Source: Bradyrhizobium algeriense
GTDB lineage: Bacteria; Pseudomonadota; Alphaproteobacteria; Rhizobiales; Xanthobacteraceae
Length of the DNA: 64,000 nt
Direction: 5' to 3'
NCBI RefSeq assembly: GCF_003062295.1
Contig: NZ_PYCN01000002.1
Location: 620,001-684,000 of the forward strand
Shown here: positions 16,443 through 25,174 of the stretch, in pieces
Layout of the letters: each line of letters opens with the position of its first letter
Numbering within the stretch: the first letter of the stretch is position 1
Translations under genes and position numbers: made by a program
The notes under the pieces: model-generated
Seen by the model: only the letters and a program-made list of their open reading frames with translations
Told to the model about the DNA's origin: nothing
Database searches by the model: none

Positions 16443-17954
16443 ATGCCATCGCTGATCGATTTGACGCTGGAAGGCCGCAAAGTCGGGCAACACCGCCCGT
16501 GGCCGCGCATTGTAGTCGATGCTTCGGTCTGGACATTCGCCGCGGCCGAACTGGCGCATGGTCGCTGGAGCCTGCTCGGCCTGTGGGGCGAACCCGCAGC
16601 AGCGCATATGGCGATCATGGATGGACAGACCACGGAGATCGCGGTCATCAGCCTGGATTGTCCCAACCGGACCTTTCCTTCCGTCGGCAGGCATCATCCG
16701 CCGGCACGGCGGCTGGAGCGCACCATCAACGACCTGTTCGGATTGTCCGCCGAAGGCTCGCCCGATGCGCGGCCCTGGCTCGATCACAATCGCTGGGGTG
16801 TGCGATTCCCGTTGGGAGACCGCATCGACGCGTTGCCGAAGGCGGCGCCCTACGGTTTCCTGGCGGCCGAAGGCGACGGCCTGCACCAGATCCCGGTCGG
16901 CCCGGTACATGCAGGCATCATCGAGCCCGGACATTTCCGCTTTACCGCCAGCGGCGAGACCGTGGTCAGGTTGGAACAGCGGCTTGGATATGTCCACAAG
17001 GGTATCGACGGCCTGATGAGCGGCGCCAGCCTGGAACGCGGAGTCCATCTCGCCGGGCGCACGTCGGGCGACAGCACCGTCGCTTACGCCTACGCGTTTT
17101 CGCGCGCGGCCGAAGCAGCGCTGGACCTCGCCGTGCCTGACCGAGCCGTGTTGCTGCGGGCATTGCTCGCCGAGCTGGAGCGGCTCGCCAACCATCTCGG
17201 CGACATCGGTGCGATCTGCAACGATGCCTCCTTTGCATTGATGCACGCGCATTGCGGCGTGCTGCGCGAGAGCGTGCTGCGCGCCGCCGGCGCCGCCTTC
17301 GGCCATCGCCTGATGCGCGACGTCATCGTGCCCGGCGGCGTCAGCCGCGACATCGGCGCCGACGGCGTGCAAGCCATCCGGGCCGCGCTGGACAATATCC
17401 GGCTGCGCTTTCCGGCTCTGATCGAACTCTATGACAACACCGCTTCGCTGCAGGATCGCACCGTCGATACCGGCGTGCTCAAACCGCCGCTGGCCAGGCA
17501 GTATGCCGCGGGCGGCTATATCGGCCGCGCCTCAGGCCGCTCGTTCGACGCGCGCCGGGCGCTGGCCTATCCGCCTTATGATCGTCTGCGCTTCGACGTT
17601 CCCACGCTCCATGAGGGCGACGTCAATGCGCGGGTCTGGATCAGGGTACGCGAGGTCGAGCAAAGCCTTTCGCTGATCGACCAGATCCTGAGCCGGCTTC
17701 CCAAAGGCCCGGCGCGCACGGAAGTGCCGCTTGGAGGGGCAGTGCGCGAGGGCATGGCGGTGGTGGAGGGATTCCGCGGTGACGTCCTGGTCTGGCTACG
17801 CTTGCGCAATGGCCTGATCGAACGATGTCACATGCGCGACCCGTCCTGGTTTCAATGGCCGCTGCTCGAGGCTGTGATCGAGAACAACATCGTCGCGGAC
17901 TTTCCGCTCTGCAACAAGTCGTTCAACTGTTCCTATTCGGGCCACGATCTGTAA
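16443..17954 (+). CDS. hyfG: HyfG-like large subunit (NuoC-NuoD fusion) lacking NiFe-site cysteines
   Basis: 503 residues. Residues about 1-150 are the 30-kDa NuoC-like part; the remainder is the NuoD/hydrogenase-large-subunit part, entered by IPVGPVHAGIIEPGHFRF. In true group 4 hydrogenases the segment after YVHKGIDGLM holds a CGIC motif. Here residues 208-211 read SGDS inside GRTSGDSTVAYA. The C-terminal DPCxxC motif is also missing and is replaced by FPLCNKSFNCSYSGHDL, where C490 and C496 are five residues apart. The protein therefore cannot hold a conventional NiFe centre and resembles the energy-converting hydrogenase-related (Ehr) group. A quinone-like or other electron partner is inferred. 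No hyp maturation genes are in the window. Confidence 0.87.
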   Translation: MPSLIDLTLEGRKVGQHRPWPRIVVDASVWTFAAAELAHGRWSLLGLWGEPAAAHMAIMDGQTTEIAVISLDCPNRTFPSVGRHHPPARRLERTINDLFGLSAEGSPDARPWLDHNRWGVRFPLGDRIDALPKAAPYGFLAAEGDGLHQIPVGPVHAGIIEPGHFRFTASGETVVRLEQRLGYVHKGIDGLMSGASLERGVHLAGRTSGDSTVAYAYAFSRAAEAALDLAVPDRAVLLRALLAELERLANHLGDIGAICNDASFALMHAHCGVLRESVLRAAGAAFGHRLMRDVIVPGGVSRDIGADGVQAIRAALDNIRLRFPALIELYDNTASLQDRTVDTGVLKPPLARQYAAGGYIGRASGRSFDARRALAYPPYDRLRFDVPTLHEGDVNARVWIRVREVEQSLSLIDQILSRLPKGPARTEVPLGGAVREGMAVVEGFRGDVLVWLRLRNGLIERCHMRDPSWFQWPLLEAVIENNIVADFPLCNKSFNCSYSGHDL

Positions 17955-17966
17955 GGAAGTCGCGCA

Positions 17967-18500
17967 ATGCGCAAGCTGCTGTTCGAAAGCGTGTTCCGCC
18001 GGCCGCTCACCGAGCGGGCGCCTTTGCCCGATGACGCCGCCGTGGCGGAACTCGCCACCGCGCTCGGGAAAGCCGCGCGGCGACGGCTCGGCCGGAGCCT
18101 GTCGATCCGCGAAGTCGATGCCGGATCCTGCAACGGATGCGAGCTGGAAATTCACGCGCTCAACAACGCCTATTACGACGTCGAACGGTTCGGCCTGCGG
18201 TTCGTCGCCTCGCCGCGCCATGCCGACGTCCTGATGGTGACGGGACCGGTGACGAAAAACATGCGCGAGGCGCTCGAACGCACCTATCACGCGACGCCGA
18301 ACCCGAAATGGGTCGTCGCGGTCGGAGATTGCGCGCGGAACGGAGGATGTTTTGCCGGCAGCTACGCGGTCGTCGGCGGCGTCTCCGAGGTCGTCCCGGT
18401 CGACCTGCACATTCCCGGCTGCCCGCCAACCCCCACAGTCATGCTGCAAGGATTGCTGGCGCTGCTCGAACGCACGGACGCGGACGCCGTTACGTCGTGA
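17967..18500 (+). CDS. hyfI: HyfI-like small subunit with one [4Fe-4S] cluster (NuoB family)
   Basis: 177 residues. All four ligands of the proximal (N2-type) cluster are seen: C55 and C58 in SCNGCELE, C122 in VGDCARNGG and C152 in IPGCPPTP. So the redox arm keeps its iron-sulfur centre although HyfG lost the NiFe ligands. The N-terminal 35 residues are basic and may contact the membrane arm, as in NuoB. It is the last gene of the operon, 12 bp after hyfG, and it converges with the second XRE gene with only 6 bp between the two stop codons. Confidence 0.92.
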   Translation: MRKLLFESVFRRPLTERAPLPDDAAVAELATALGKAARRRLGRSLSIREVDAGSCNGCELEIHALNNAYYDVERFGLRFVASPRHADVLMVTGPVTKNMREALERTYHATPNPKWVVAVGDCARNGGCFAGSYAVVGGVSEVVPVDLHIPGCPPTPTVMLQGLLALLERTDADAVTS

Positions 18501-18506
18501 GGAACG

Positions 18507-18821
18507 CTATCGAACCCGCTCCAGCACCCTCTTCGGTTGGCGGGCGGTCTTGCTCTTTGTTTTGGGATTTGTGAGATGTTCGCGAAGGCGCACCCCTCGT
18601 CCGCCGGTCGCGCTCGCGGCGCCCGGATTGATCAGCTCGATCCCGGCGCCCTCGAGCGCGGAAACCAGTTTCATCAGGGAATCGACGTTGGCGCGGATCA
18701 CGCCGTCGCTAGCTTCCATGCGCTGGATGGTCGGCACCGAAAGATCGGCCAGCTCGGCCATTTGCCGCTGATCGATGCTCAGAAGCGCGCGCGCGGCCCT
18801 GAGTTGATTGGCGGTAATCAT
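18507..18821 (-). CDS. mini-XRE helix-turn-helix regulator, second copy
   Basis: 104 residues, a paralogue of the 98-residue XRE protein at 11059-11355. It has the same MITAxQLRAARxLL start, the same LSVPTIQRMEAS helix and the same GGRGVRL motif before the divergent Lys/Arg-rich tail (KTKSKTARQPKRV). The basic tail is absent from the first copy. It lies tail to tail with hyfI and points back at the operon. Upstream at 18847-18860 is GGATATATCTATCC, a palindrome that could be its own operator. Control of hyf and autoregulation are inferred. Confidence 0.87.
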   Translation of the reverse strand: MITANQLRAARALLSIDQRQMAELADLSVPTIQRMEASDGVIRANVDSLMKLVSALEGAGIELINPGAASATGGRGVRLREHLTNPKTKSKTARQPKRVLERVR

Positions 18822-18846
18822 GGGGGCAGTTCTCCGGTTCGGAAGC

Positions 18847-18860
18847 GGATATATCTATCC
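18847..18860. promoter_or_regulatory. GGATA-n4-TATCC inverted repeat upstream of the second XRE gene
   Basis: A 14-bp palindrome 26 bp upstream of the XRE start codon, containing GATATATC, similar in character to the GATATC pair in front of the first XRE gene. It could be an XRE operator; this is inference from position and similarity. Confidence 0.35.
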
Positions 18861-19004
18861 CATCTAAATTACCGTCTCAAGCATCAATTTAGAGGTTCAG
18901 TATATCAAAGAGGACGGCCGCAAATGTCTTTGCCAGATTGGCATCCGATTCATGACATGATAAACGATGTATCAAACATCCCATTTAATGCATGGTGACG
19001 TCAG

Positions 19005-19751
19005 GTGCGGTTGCTGGGGCGCTATCGGGGCAGGAACGGCGCAATCGAAATCGTCGAATGCTCCGCGGATGGAACGCGGATCTATTTCGAGGAAGGCGTT
19101 AGGCAGAGCCAGGCCACGCCCGACGGCGAGAGCGTCTTCAGCTATGTCAGGCTCATGGACGAGCTCCTGCATCGCGCGACGAACGTTCTCGTCCTGGGAT
19201 GCGGCGGCGGGAATCTTGCCACCAGGCTGGCGCGTCTCGGAAAAGAGCTGACGATCGTCGACAACAATCCGATCAGCTTCGTGATCGCTCAGAGATATTT
19301 TGGGCTGCCGGATGGCTTGCCGCTGATCGTGTCCGATTTCCGGAAATTCATTCTCGACGACGATCTCCTCTACGACGGGATCGCCATTGATGTCGGAGGT
19401 CCGGATTTTCACTTTGACAATGAATTCGACGTCGAGACCTGCGACGCCATCCGCGCGCGGCTGACGCCCGGCGGCCGCATCGTCATGAACGTATTGGTCG
19501 CGAACGACATCGACCCGGTGCCCGATCGCATCGCCGCGCGGCTCGCCGGCGACCGGTTGGCAACGTGGATTATCGACGAGCAGGGCGTCCAGGATCGAAA
19601 TGCAATCATTGCATGCGTGCCGGAGAAGCAGTTGAACGCGCGCCCGGCGCTTGCCGAGGTGATGCAAAACAGCCTCGAGCGCTGGTCGATCCGGCGATGC
19701 AGGTTGCGCGGTCGCGGCCTCGGCGCGATGTATTCCACCGCTGACAGGTAA
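19005..19751 (+). CDS. spermidine synthase-like class I methyltransferase-fold protein
   Basis: About 248 residues from a GTG start at 19005; no ATG fits in frame nearby and no strong ribosome site is visible, so the start is uncertain. The glycine-rich VLVLGCGGGNLATRLARLG loop, the acidic end of the next strand (TIVDNNP) and YDGIAIDVGG give a Rossmann fold of the spermidine synthase-like family. The characteristic catalytic Asp stretch of SpeE is replaced by VGGPDFHF, so true aminopropyl transfer is doubtful. It stands alone between the XRE gene and the convergent uxuA. Confidence 0.65.
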   Translation: MRLLGRYRGRNGAIEIVECSADGTRIYFEEGVRQSQATPDGESVFSYVRLMDELLHRATNVLVLGCGGGNLATRLARLGKELTIVDNNPISFVIAQRYFGLPDGLPLIVSDFRKFILDDDLLYDGIAIDVGGPDFHFDNEFDVETCDAIRARLTPGGRIVMNVLVANDIDPVPDRIAARLAGDRLATWIIDEQGVQDRNAIIACVPEKQLNARPALAEVMQNSLERWSIRRCRLRGRGLGAMYSTADR

Positions 19752-19780
19752 CCAGCCGCGCCGAGAAACGCTCGCTTCAG

Positions 19781-20974
19781 TCAGCCGGCGTGCTCGATAG
19801 CGCGGATAGCACCACGCAGCTCAGCTAGGCCGCGCAGCCGGCCGATCGCGGTGTAGCCGGGATTGGTGCGCTTGGTTGCCGCGAGATCGTCGAGCATGCG
19901 GTGGCCATGATCGGGCCGGAACACGATCTGATTTTCCGCCGAACGCTTTCGGTTCTCCGCCAGCAACGCCTTGAGCACCGCGATCATATCGACGTCGCCG
20001 TCGAGATGATCGGACTCGAAAAACGACAGGCCGTCGCCTTCCCGCCTGGTCGCGCGCAGATGCGCAAAGCCGATCCGCGGCGCAAAGCGTTTGGCCATCG
20101 CCGGAAGATCGTTTTCCGCGCGCACGCCGAGCGAGCCGGTGCAGAAGCAGATGCCGTTGGCCTTCGAGGGCACGGCATCGAACAGCGCCTGGTAATCTTC
20201 CGCCGACGAGGCGATGCGCGGCAGGCCGAACAGCGGCCGCGGCGGATCATCCGGATGCAGCGTCAGCATCACCCCAAGCTGCTCGGCGACCGGCGTCACG
20301 CGCGCGAGGAATTCGCTGAGGTGCCGGCGCAGCACCGTGGAATCGATGCCGCGATACTGCTGCAAGCGGTCGCGGAATTGCGGGATCGTCAGCGGATCAG
20401 TGGTGGAGCCCGGCAGCGCACTCGCAATGTTGGTGACGAGGATATCGATATCGGCCTGCGTCATCCGCGAATAGACCTCTTTGGCACGACGCCGCGCAGC
20501 CTCGGAATATTCCGCCGGCGCTTCCGGCCGCTCCAGGATATGCAGATCGAACGCCGCGAACCGTTCCTGGTCGAAGCGCATGGCCTTGGCGCCGTTCGGC
20601 AGTTCCCATTCAAGATCGGTGCGGCACCAGTCGACGACCGGCATGAAGTTGTAGCAGATGATCTTGATGCCGGCGGAAGCCACCGCCTCGAGGCTCGCGA
20701 TCCAGGCCTCGATGGATCGGGTCGCGCTACCCCCGAGCCGCTTGACGTCATCGGGGATCGGGATCGACTCCACTACCGACCAGGCCAGCGGCGAACGCCC
20801 GGGCTGCGAGTTCTCGATCAGGTTTTTGCGCTCTTCGACCGCTGCGCGCGTCCAGGCCTCGCCGATCGGCACCTGATGCAGCGCCGTCACCACGTCGGTC
20901 GCGCCGGCCTGGCGGATATCGTCGAGCGACACTGGATCGTTGGGCCCGTACCACCGCCATCCCTGCAGCATCAT
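19781..20974 (-). CDS. uxuA: mannonate dehydratase
   Basis: Dehydrates D-mannonate to 2-keto-3-deoxygluconate, the last step of hexuronate breakdown before KDG kinase. The 397-residue TIM-barrel chain has the family signatures LTLHPDDPPRPLFGLPRI, NGICFCTGSLGVR (the metal-ligand Cys), FAHLRATRREG and FRPDHGHRMLDD. These supply the His/Cys/Asp metal site. The ATG at 20974 is preceded by AGGAGATCGCCC. It is the last gene of the minus-strand set GntR / TRAP / idnD-like / uxuA, 28 bp after the idnD-like gene. Confidence 0.95.
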   Translation of the reverse strand: MMLQGWRWYGPNDPVSLDDIRQAGATDVVTALHQVPIGEAWTRAAVEERKNLIENSQPGRSPLAWSVVESIPIPDDVKRLGGSATRSIEAWIASLEAVASAGIKIICYNFMPVVDWCRTDLEWELPNGAKAMRFDQERFAAFDLHILERPEAPAEYSEAARRRAKEVYSRMTQADIDILVTNIASALPGSTTDPLTIPQFRDRLQQYRGIDSTVLRRHLSEFLARVTPVAEQLGVMLTLHPDDPPRPLFGLPRIASSAEDYQALFDAVPSKANGICFCTGSLGVRAENDLPAMAKRFAPRIGFAHLRATRREGDGLSFFESDHLDGDVDMIAVLKALLAENRKRSAENQIVFRPDHGHRMLDDLAATKRTNPGYTAIGRLRGLAELRGAIRAIEHAG

Positions 20975-21002
20975 GGGCGATCTCCTGAAACGAAAATTGC
21001 AA

Positions 21003-22049
21003 TCACGCCGTCAGCACGACCTTGACGCTTTGCGAACGGTCGAGCGCTAGCCGAACCGCGTCGGGTGCCACTGAAAGCGGGCGCTCCGCCGTCACCAGCG
21101 AAAGCACGTCGACGCTGCCATCGGCGATCAGCTCGACCGCGGTGAAGAATTCCATCCCGAAGCGGAACGAGCCGCGGAGGTCGATCTCCTTGGCCATCAC
21201 CGCATTCGCCGGCACCGGGATCTGCCCGCCCGGCAGATTGCCGATCTGGACCACGACGCCGCCGCGCCTAACGGCGCCGATGGCGCTGGCAAGGCCCGCG
21301 GCCGTTCCCGAAACTTCAAACGCGACATCGAACGGACGCGTCGCGGCTTCCGCCTTCAGCGCCTCCTCGCCGCCGGAGATATCGACGACATGGTTGGCGC
21401 CAAGCCTTGTCGCGAAGGCCAGCGGCGCCGCCGCGATGTCGACGACGGTGGCCTCCGCGATCCCTGCGCGCTGCGCCGCCAGCATGGTCAAGAGACCGAT
21501 GGGGCCAGCGCCGAACAGTACCGCGCGCTTACCGGTAACATCGCCAGCGCGGGCGACCGCATGCAGGCACACCGCGAGCGGTTCGGCCAAGGCGGCCGCC
21601 TGATACGTCACGTGATCGGGAATCTTCACGCATTGCGCCGGGATGGCGTCGAAGTAGGACGCAAAGCCGCCTTGCATATGCGGGGTCTTCGAGGCCGATC
21701 CCATGAAGAAGATGTTCTCACAGAGATTGGGCCGGTTCTCGCGGCACGGCTTGCAGTGGCCGCACCAGCGCGACGGATTGAGGGCGACCCGGTCGCCGAC
21801 CTTCACATCGGGAGCGGAGCCCGCGATCTCCACGACTTCGCCCGCGATCTCGTGGCCGAGCACCAGCGGTGAGGTCACCACGAAATCACCAGTGCGGGCA
21901 TGGCGATAGTAATGCATGTCGGAGCCGCAAATGCCGCCGGCGCCGAAACGAATCCGCACCATGCCGGACGCCAGGGGATCGAGCGGCCGCTCGACCATGC
22001 GCAGATCTTCCGGGCCGAACAGCGTTGCGGCCAAAGCCATCGATGTCAT
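21003..22049 (-). CDS. zinc-dependent polyol/aldonate dehydrogenase, L-idonate 5-dehydrogenase-like
   Basis: 348 residues of the zinc MDR family. The catalytic zinc Cys is in GGICGSDMHYY, the catalytic His-Glu pair is in LGHEIAGEV, and the structural zinc lobe reads CGHCKPCRENRPNLC. The Rossmann motif is VLFGAGPIGLLTMLAAQ. The sequence fits L-idonate 5-dehydrogenase, which interconverts L-idonate and 5-ketogluconate. The ATG at 22049 overlaps the TRAP large-permease stop by 4 bp; the same frame stays open further upstream only within that gene. Within a hexuronate cluster it may widen the substrate range to aldonates. Confidence 0.82.
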   Translation of the reverse strand: MTSMALAATLFGPEDLRMVERPLDPLASGMVRIRFGAGGICGSDMHYYRHARTGDFVVTSPLVLGHEIAGEVVEIAGSAPDVKVGDRVALNPSRWCGHCKPCRENRPNLCENIFFMGSASKTPHMQGGFASYFDAIPAQCVKIPDHVTYQAAALAEPLAVCLHAVARAGDVTGKRAVLFGAGPIGLLTMLAAQRAGIAEATVVDIAAAPLAFATRLGANHVVDISGGEEALKAEAATRPFDVAFEVSGTAAGLASAIGAVRRGGVVVQIGNLPGGQIPVPANAVMAKEIDLRGSFRFGMEFFTAVELIADGSVDVLSLVTAERPLSVAPDAVRLALDRSQSVKVVLTA

Positions 22050-23452
22050 TTTGAGAGTCCCATATATTTCGGTAGCCAGAGCGTCAGCTCCGGGATGTAG
22101 GTGATGGCGACGAGCGCCAATAGCAGCGGCACCAGCCACGGCAGGATCGCCATGGTCGTGCGCTCGACGGACAGTTTCGCCACGCGCGCAAGCACGAACA
22201 GCACCATGCCGAGCGGCGGGTGTAAGAGGCCGATCATCAGGTTCAGCGTCATGATCAGGCCGAAATGAATGGGGTCGATGCCCAGTTTCAGAACGATCGG
22301 CAGCAGGATCGGAACCAGAATGGTGATCGCGGCAATGGTGTCGATGAAGCAGCCGACGAACAGGATCAGGATGTTGGCCAGCAGCAGGAACACCCATTTG
22401 TTCTGGGTGATCCCGAGTATCGCATCCGTCAGCGTCTGCGCCGCCTGCGACACGGTCAGCAGCCACGCGAAGATCGAAGCGGCGGTGACGATGAACAGCA
22501 CCGACGCGGTGGTCTCGATGGTGTCGAACGTCGCTTTCGCCACCGTTTGCAGCGTCATCGAGCGGTAACGCACGAGACCGAGGAACAGCGACCAGATCAC
22601 CGCGGCAACCGCGGCCTCCGTCGGCGTGAACCAGCCGAGCGTCATGCCGCCGATCAGGATGACGGGGGCCATCAGCGCCATCACGGCGGAGAAGTCGAAA
22701 TACCAGTCGAGCGCCAGCAGCGCCACGAGACCGATGCCAACCGCCATATTCACCGACATCCCGCCGACGACCAAGAGCCAGACCACCAGCGGGAATGCCA
22801 GGACGATGAAGATTTCGAGGGCGGCCGACCCGATCTGCGGCCAGGAGAACGGGGTATCGCTGCCCCAGCCGTTCTTGTGGGCGAAATAGGCCACCGTCGC
22901 CATCATCGCCAACGTCATGACGACGCCGGGAATGACGCCGCCGAGGAACAGCGCGCCGATCGAGACGTTCGCCATCATGCCGTAGATCACGAACGGCAAT
23001 GACGGCGGGATGATCGGCCCGAGCGTGGCGGACGCCGCGGTGACGCCGACGGCGAACTCGGTGGAGTAGCCATGATCCTTCATCGCCTTGATCTCGATGG
23101 TGCCGAGCCCAGCGGCGTCCGCGATCGCAGTGCCGGACATGCCCGAGAAGATCACGGAGCCAACGATATTGACGTGGCCGAGGCCGCCGCGCATCCAGCC
23201 CACCAGTGCGACCGCGAATTTGTAGATGCGCCCCGTGACGCCCGCGATGTTCATGAGATTGCCGGCCAGGATGAAAAACGGCACGGCCAGCAGCGGAAAG
23301 CTCTCGACGCCGGCGATCATGCGCTGCGCCAGCGTCACGTCAGGCGTAATGCCGGTGACGAGAATATAGACCAGCGACGACACCGCCATGGCCAGCGCGA
23401 CCGGCAGGCCGATCAGCATCAGCAGCAAAAATCCCCCAAGCAGCAGTAGCAT
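22046..23452 (-). CDS. TRAP transporter large permease (DctM family)
   Basis: 468 residues, strongly hydrophobic, about 12-13 membrane segments. DctM signatures are GLPVALAMAVSSLVY near the start, FSGMSGTAIADAAGLGTIEIKAM, GPIIPPSLPFVIYG and TPTEAAVAAVIW. It forms the Na+-driven translocation channel with the small subunit and receives substrate from the periplasmic binding protein. The start at 23452 (MLLLLGGF) sits 4 bp after the small-subunit stop; the frame continues upstream in Arg-rich shadow sequence. Hexuronate or a related sugar acid is the inferred substrate. Confidence 0.93.
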   Translation of the reverse strand: MLLLLGGFLLLMLIGLPVALAMAVSSLVYILVTGITPDVTLAQRMIAGVESFPLLAVPFFILAGNLMNIAGVTGRIYKFAVALVGWMRGGLGHVNIVGSVIFSGMSGTAIADAAGLGTIEIKAMKDHGYSTEFAVGVTAASATLGPIIPPSLPFVIYGMMANVSIGALFLGGVIPGVVMTLAMMATVAYFAHKNGWGSDTPFSWPQIGSAALEIFIVLAFPLVVWLLVVGGMSVNMAVGIGLVALLALDWYFDFSAVMALMAPVILIGGMTLGWFTPTEAAVAAVIWSLFLGLVRYRSMTLQTVAKATFDTIETTASVLFIVTAASIFAWLLTVSQAAQTLTDAILGITQNKWVFLLLANILILFVGCFIDTIAAITILVPILLPIVLKLGIDPIHFGLIMTLNLMIGLLHPPLGMVLFVLARVAKLSVERTTMAILPWLVPLLLALVAITYIPELTLWLPKYMGLSK

Positions 23453-23456
23453 CGCC

Positions 23457-24035
23457 CTAACCTTCCGTTCCGTCGAAGGCGCCCGGGCGCTCCAGGATCG
23501 AGTAGCCGCGCCGCCAGTTCTCGACCGCGATCTGGACCGAGCGCGCAAACATCAGCGCGAAGCCGAGCAGCACGGCGTAATACACAAAACCCTTTTGAAA
23601 CTTGATCGTGGTCATCCGCTCGTCGCCGATGATCTGGATGAATTGCCAGACCAGCTTGATCGCATAGCCGAAGAACGCGATCCGGATCAGGTCGATCACG
23701 GTCGACAGCGCGCGCGCCGGCAAATGCGGCAAGTAACGGAACAGAAGATCGACCTGGATGTGCCGCGACAGCCGCACGCACATCGCCGAGCCGATGAAGA
23801 CCACGCCGATCAGGCAATATGTCGCAATTTCCTCGGTCCAGGCGTAGCTGTCATTGAGGACATAGCGGGTGAAGAACTGCAGGAACACCGACAGCGCCAT
23901 GACCCAGAAGATCGCGAGCGCCAGCCAGTCCTCGGGCGCGTATCCGCGGAGATCAGCGCCCTTGGGGACTTCGTCCTCAAACGTATGGGCGATCTCGTCC
24001 GCCGTGATCTGCTTGTGCACTTCAACCGTCGACAT
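23457..24035 (-). CDS. TRAP transporter small permease (DctQ family)
   Basis: 192 residues with a cytoplasmic N-terminal region of about 40 residues and then four transmembrane segments (WLALAIFWVMALSVFLQFF; YCLIGVVFIGSAMCVRL; VIDLIRIAFFGYAIKLVW; FVYYAVLLGFALMFA). AWTEEIATY is typical of DctQ. It pairs with the large permease 4 bp downstream. It lies 84 bp after the binding-protein gene on the same strand, giving the usual P-Q-M order. Confidence 0.9.
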   Translation of the reverse strand: MSTVEVHKQITADEIAHTFEDEVPKGADLRGYAPEDWLALAIFWVMALSVFLQFFTRYVLNDSYAWTEEIATYCLIGVVFIGSAMCVRLSRHIQVDLLFRYLPHLPARALSTVIDLIRIAFFGYAIKLVWQFIQIIGDERMTTIKFQKGFVYYAVLLGFALMFARSVQIAVENWRRGYSILERPGAFDGTEG

Positions 24036-24119
24036 GCGCCCTCCCGAACTGGCGTCTGAGAAGCTACGCCCGTGCCCGCCGCAAAAATCGCCACAGGCAC
24101 GGACGAAAGCTCTAGCCGT

Positions 24120-25094
24120 TTACTTCACCGCCTGGATGCGTTCCCAGTCGGCCTTGCGGTAGTCGAAGCTCTCGAAGCTCGTGGTCTTGAGGACGGTGTC
24201 GCGGAACTCGGACTTGTTGACCTCGGTTACCGTCAGGCCCTTCTGCTTGAAGAAATCGACCAGCTTGGCTTCGTTGGTCTTGATCTCGGCGGTCGCCTTC
24301 GCGGCCGCCTCCTGTGCGACGTCGGTGAAGATCTTGCGGTCTTCCTCAGACAACTTTTTCCAGAGCGCGCCGGAGACCACGGTGTTGAGATGATCGACGA
24401 TGTGGCCGGTCAGCACGATGTGCTTCTGCACTTCGTAGAATTTCTTGGCCTCTATGGTCGTGAGCGGATTTTCCTGGGCTTCCACGGTGCCGTTCTGCAG
24501 GGCGAGATAGACCTCGGCAAACGCGATCGGTGCGGTATTGGCGCCGCAGGCGCGCGGCATCGCGAGATAGGCCGGCACGTCAGGCACGCGAATCTTGAGG
24601 CCCTTCATGTCGGCGCAGGTCTTGATCGGCTTGTTCGACGAGGTGTGACGCACACCGTAGTAAGTCACCGCCACGATGCGATGGCCGCTCTTGTCCTCGT
24701 AGCCCTTCGTAAGCTCCTTGAAGACGTCGCTCTTGGTATAGGCCAGCAGATGATCCGCGTCGCGGAAGGTGTAGGGATAGTAGGTCACGCCGATCGGCGG
24801 AAAGCTCTTGGCCGCGAAGCTCGAGCCGGAAATGATCATATCAACCGAGCCCAGCGCGAGGCCCTGGTTGATGTCGGTTTCCTTGCCGAGCTGCGAGGCC
24901 GGATAGACGTCGATCTGGTAACGCCCATTGGTGCGCTTGTTGATTTCGCCCGCGGCCCAGACTGAAGCAGTGTGGAACGGCTCCGACGTTTCGTAAACAT
25001 GGGCCCATTTGAGCTTGGTCTGCGCCATGCCCGACGTGGTCGCGGCCAACAGCGCAGCAGACGCCGCGAATGCAATCGTCAATTTCTTGAACAC
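24120..25094 (-). CDS. TRAP periplasmic substrate-binding protein (DctP family)
   Basis: 324 residues from a GTG at 25094, chosen because GGAGG sits 7-8 bp upstream and a clean signal peptide follows (FKKLTIAFAASAALLAATTSGMAQ). The mature protein begins with KLKWAHVYETSEPFHTA and has the DctP core LKIRVPDVPAYLAMPRACGANTAPIAFAEVYLALQNG, with the conserved Arg that salt-bridges a carboxylate of the ligand. This fits an acidic sugar such as glucuronate, fructuronate or an aldonate; the identity is inferred from the uxuA/uxuB neighbours. A longer in-frame start at 25145 would hide the signal peptide. Confidence 0.9.
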   Translation of the reverse strand: MFKKLTIAFAASAALLAATTSGMAQTKLKWAHVYETSEPFHTASVWAAGEINKRTNGRYQIDVYPASQLGKETDINQGLALGSVDMIISGSSFAAKSFPPIGVTYYPYTFRDADHLLAYTKSDVFKELTKGYEDKSGHRIVAVTYYGVRHTSSNKPIKTCADMKGLKIRVPDVPAYLAMPRACGANTAPIAFAEVYLALQNGTVEAQENPLTTIEAKKFYEVQKHIVLTGHIVDHLNTVVSGALWKKLSEEDRKIFTDVAQEAAAKATAEIKTNEAKLVDFFKQKGLTVTEVNKSEFRDTVLKTTSFESFDYRKADWERIQAVK

Positions 25095-25174
25095 GTGAAT
25101 TCCTCCCTTGCTAAATTTGCTTTTGTTACCCAATCGGCCCGGCATTTCGCCGAACCGTTCGAATTCTTGCTTGC

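Noticed and set aside
16443..18500. Active [NiFe] hydrogenase 4
   Set aside because: Both cysteine motifs for the NiFe centre are missing from the large subunit and no hyp genes are visible.
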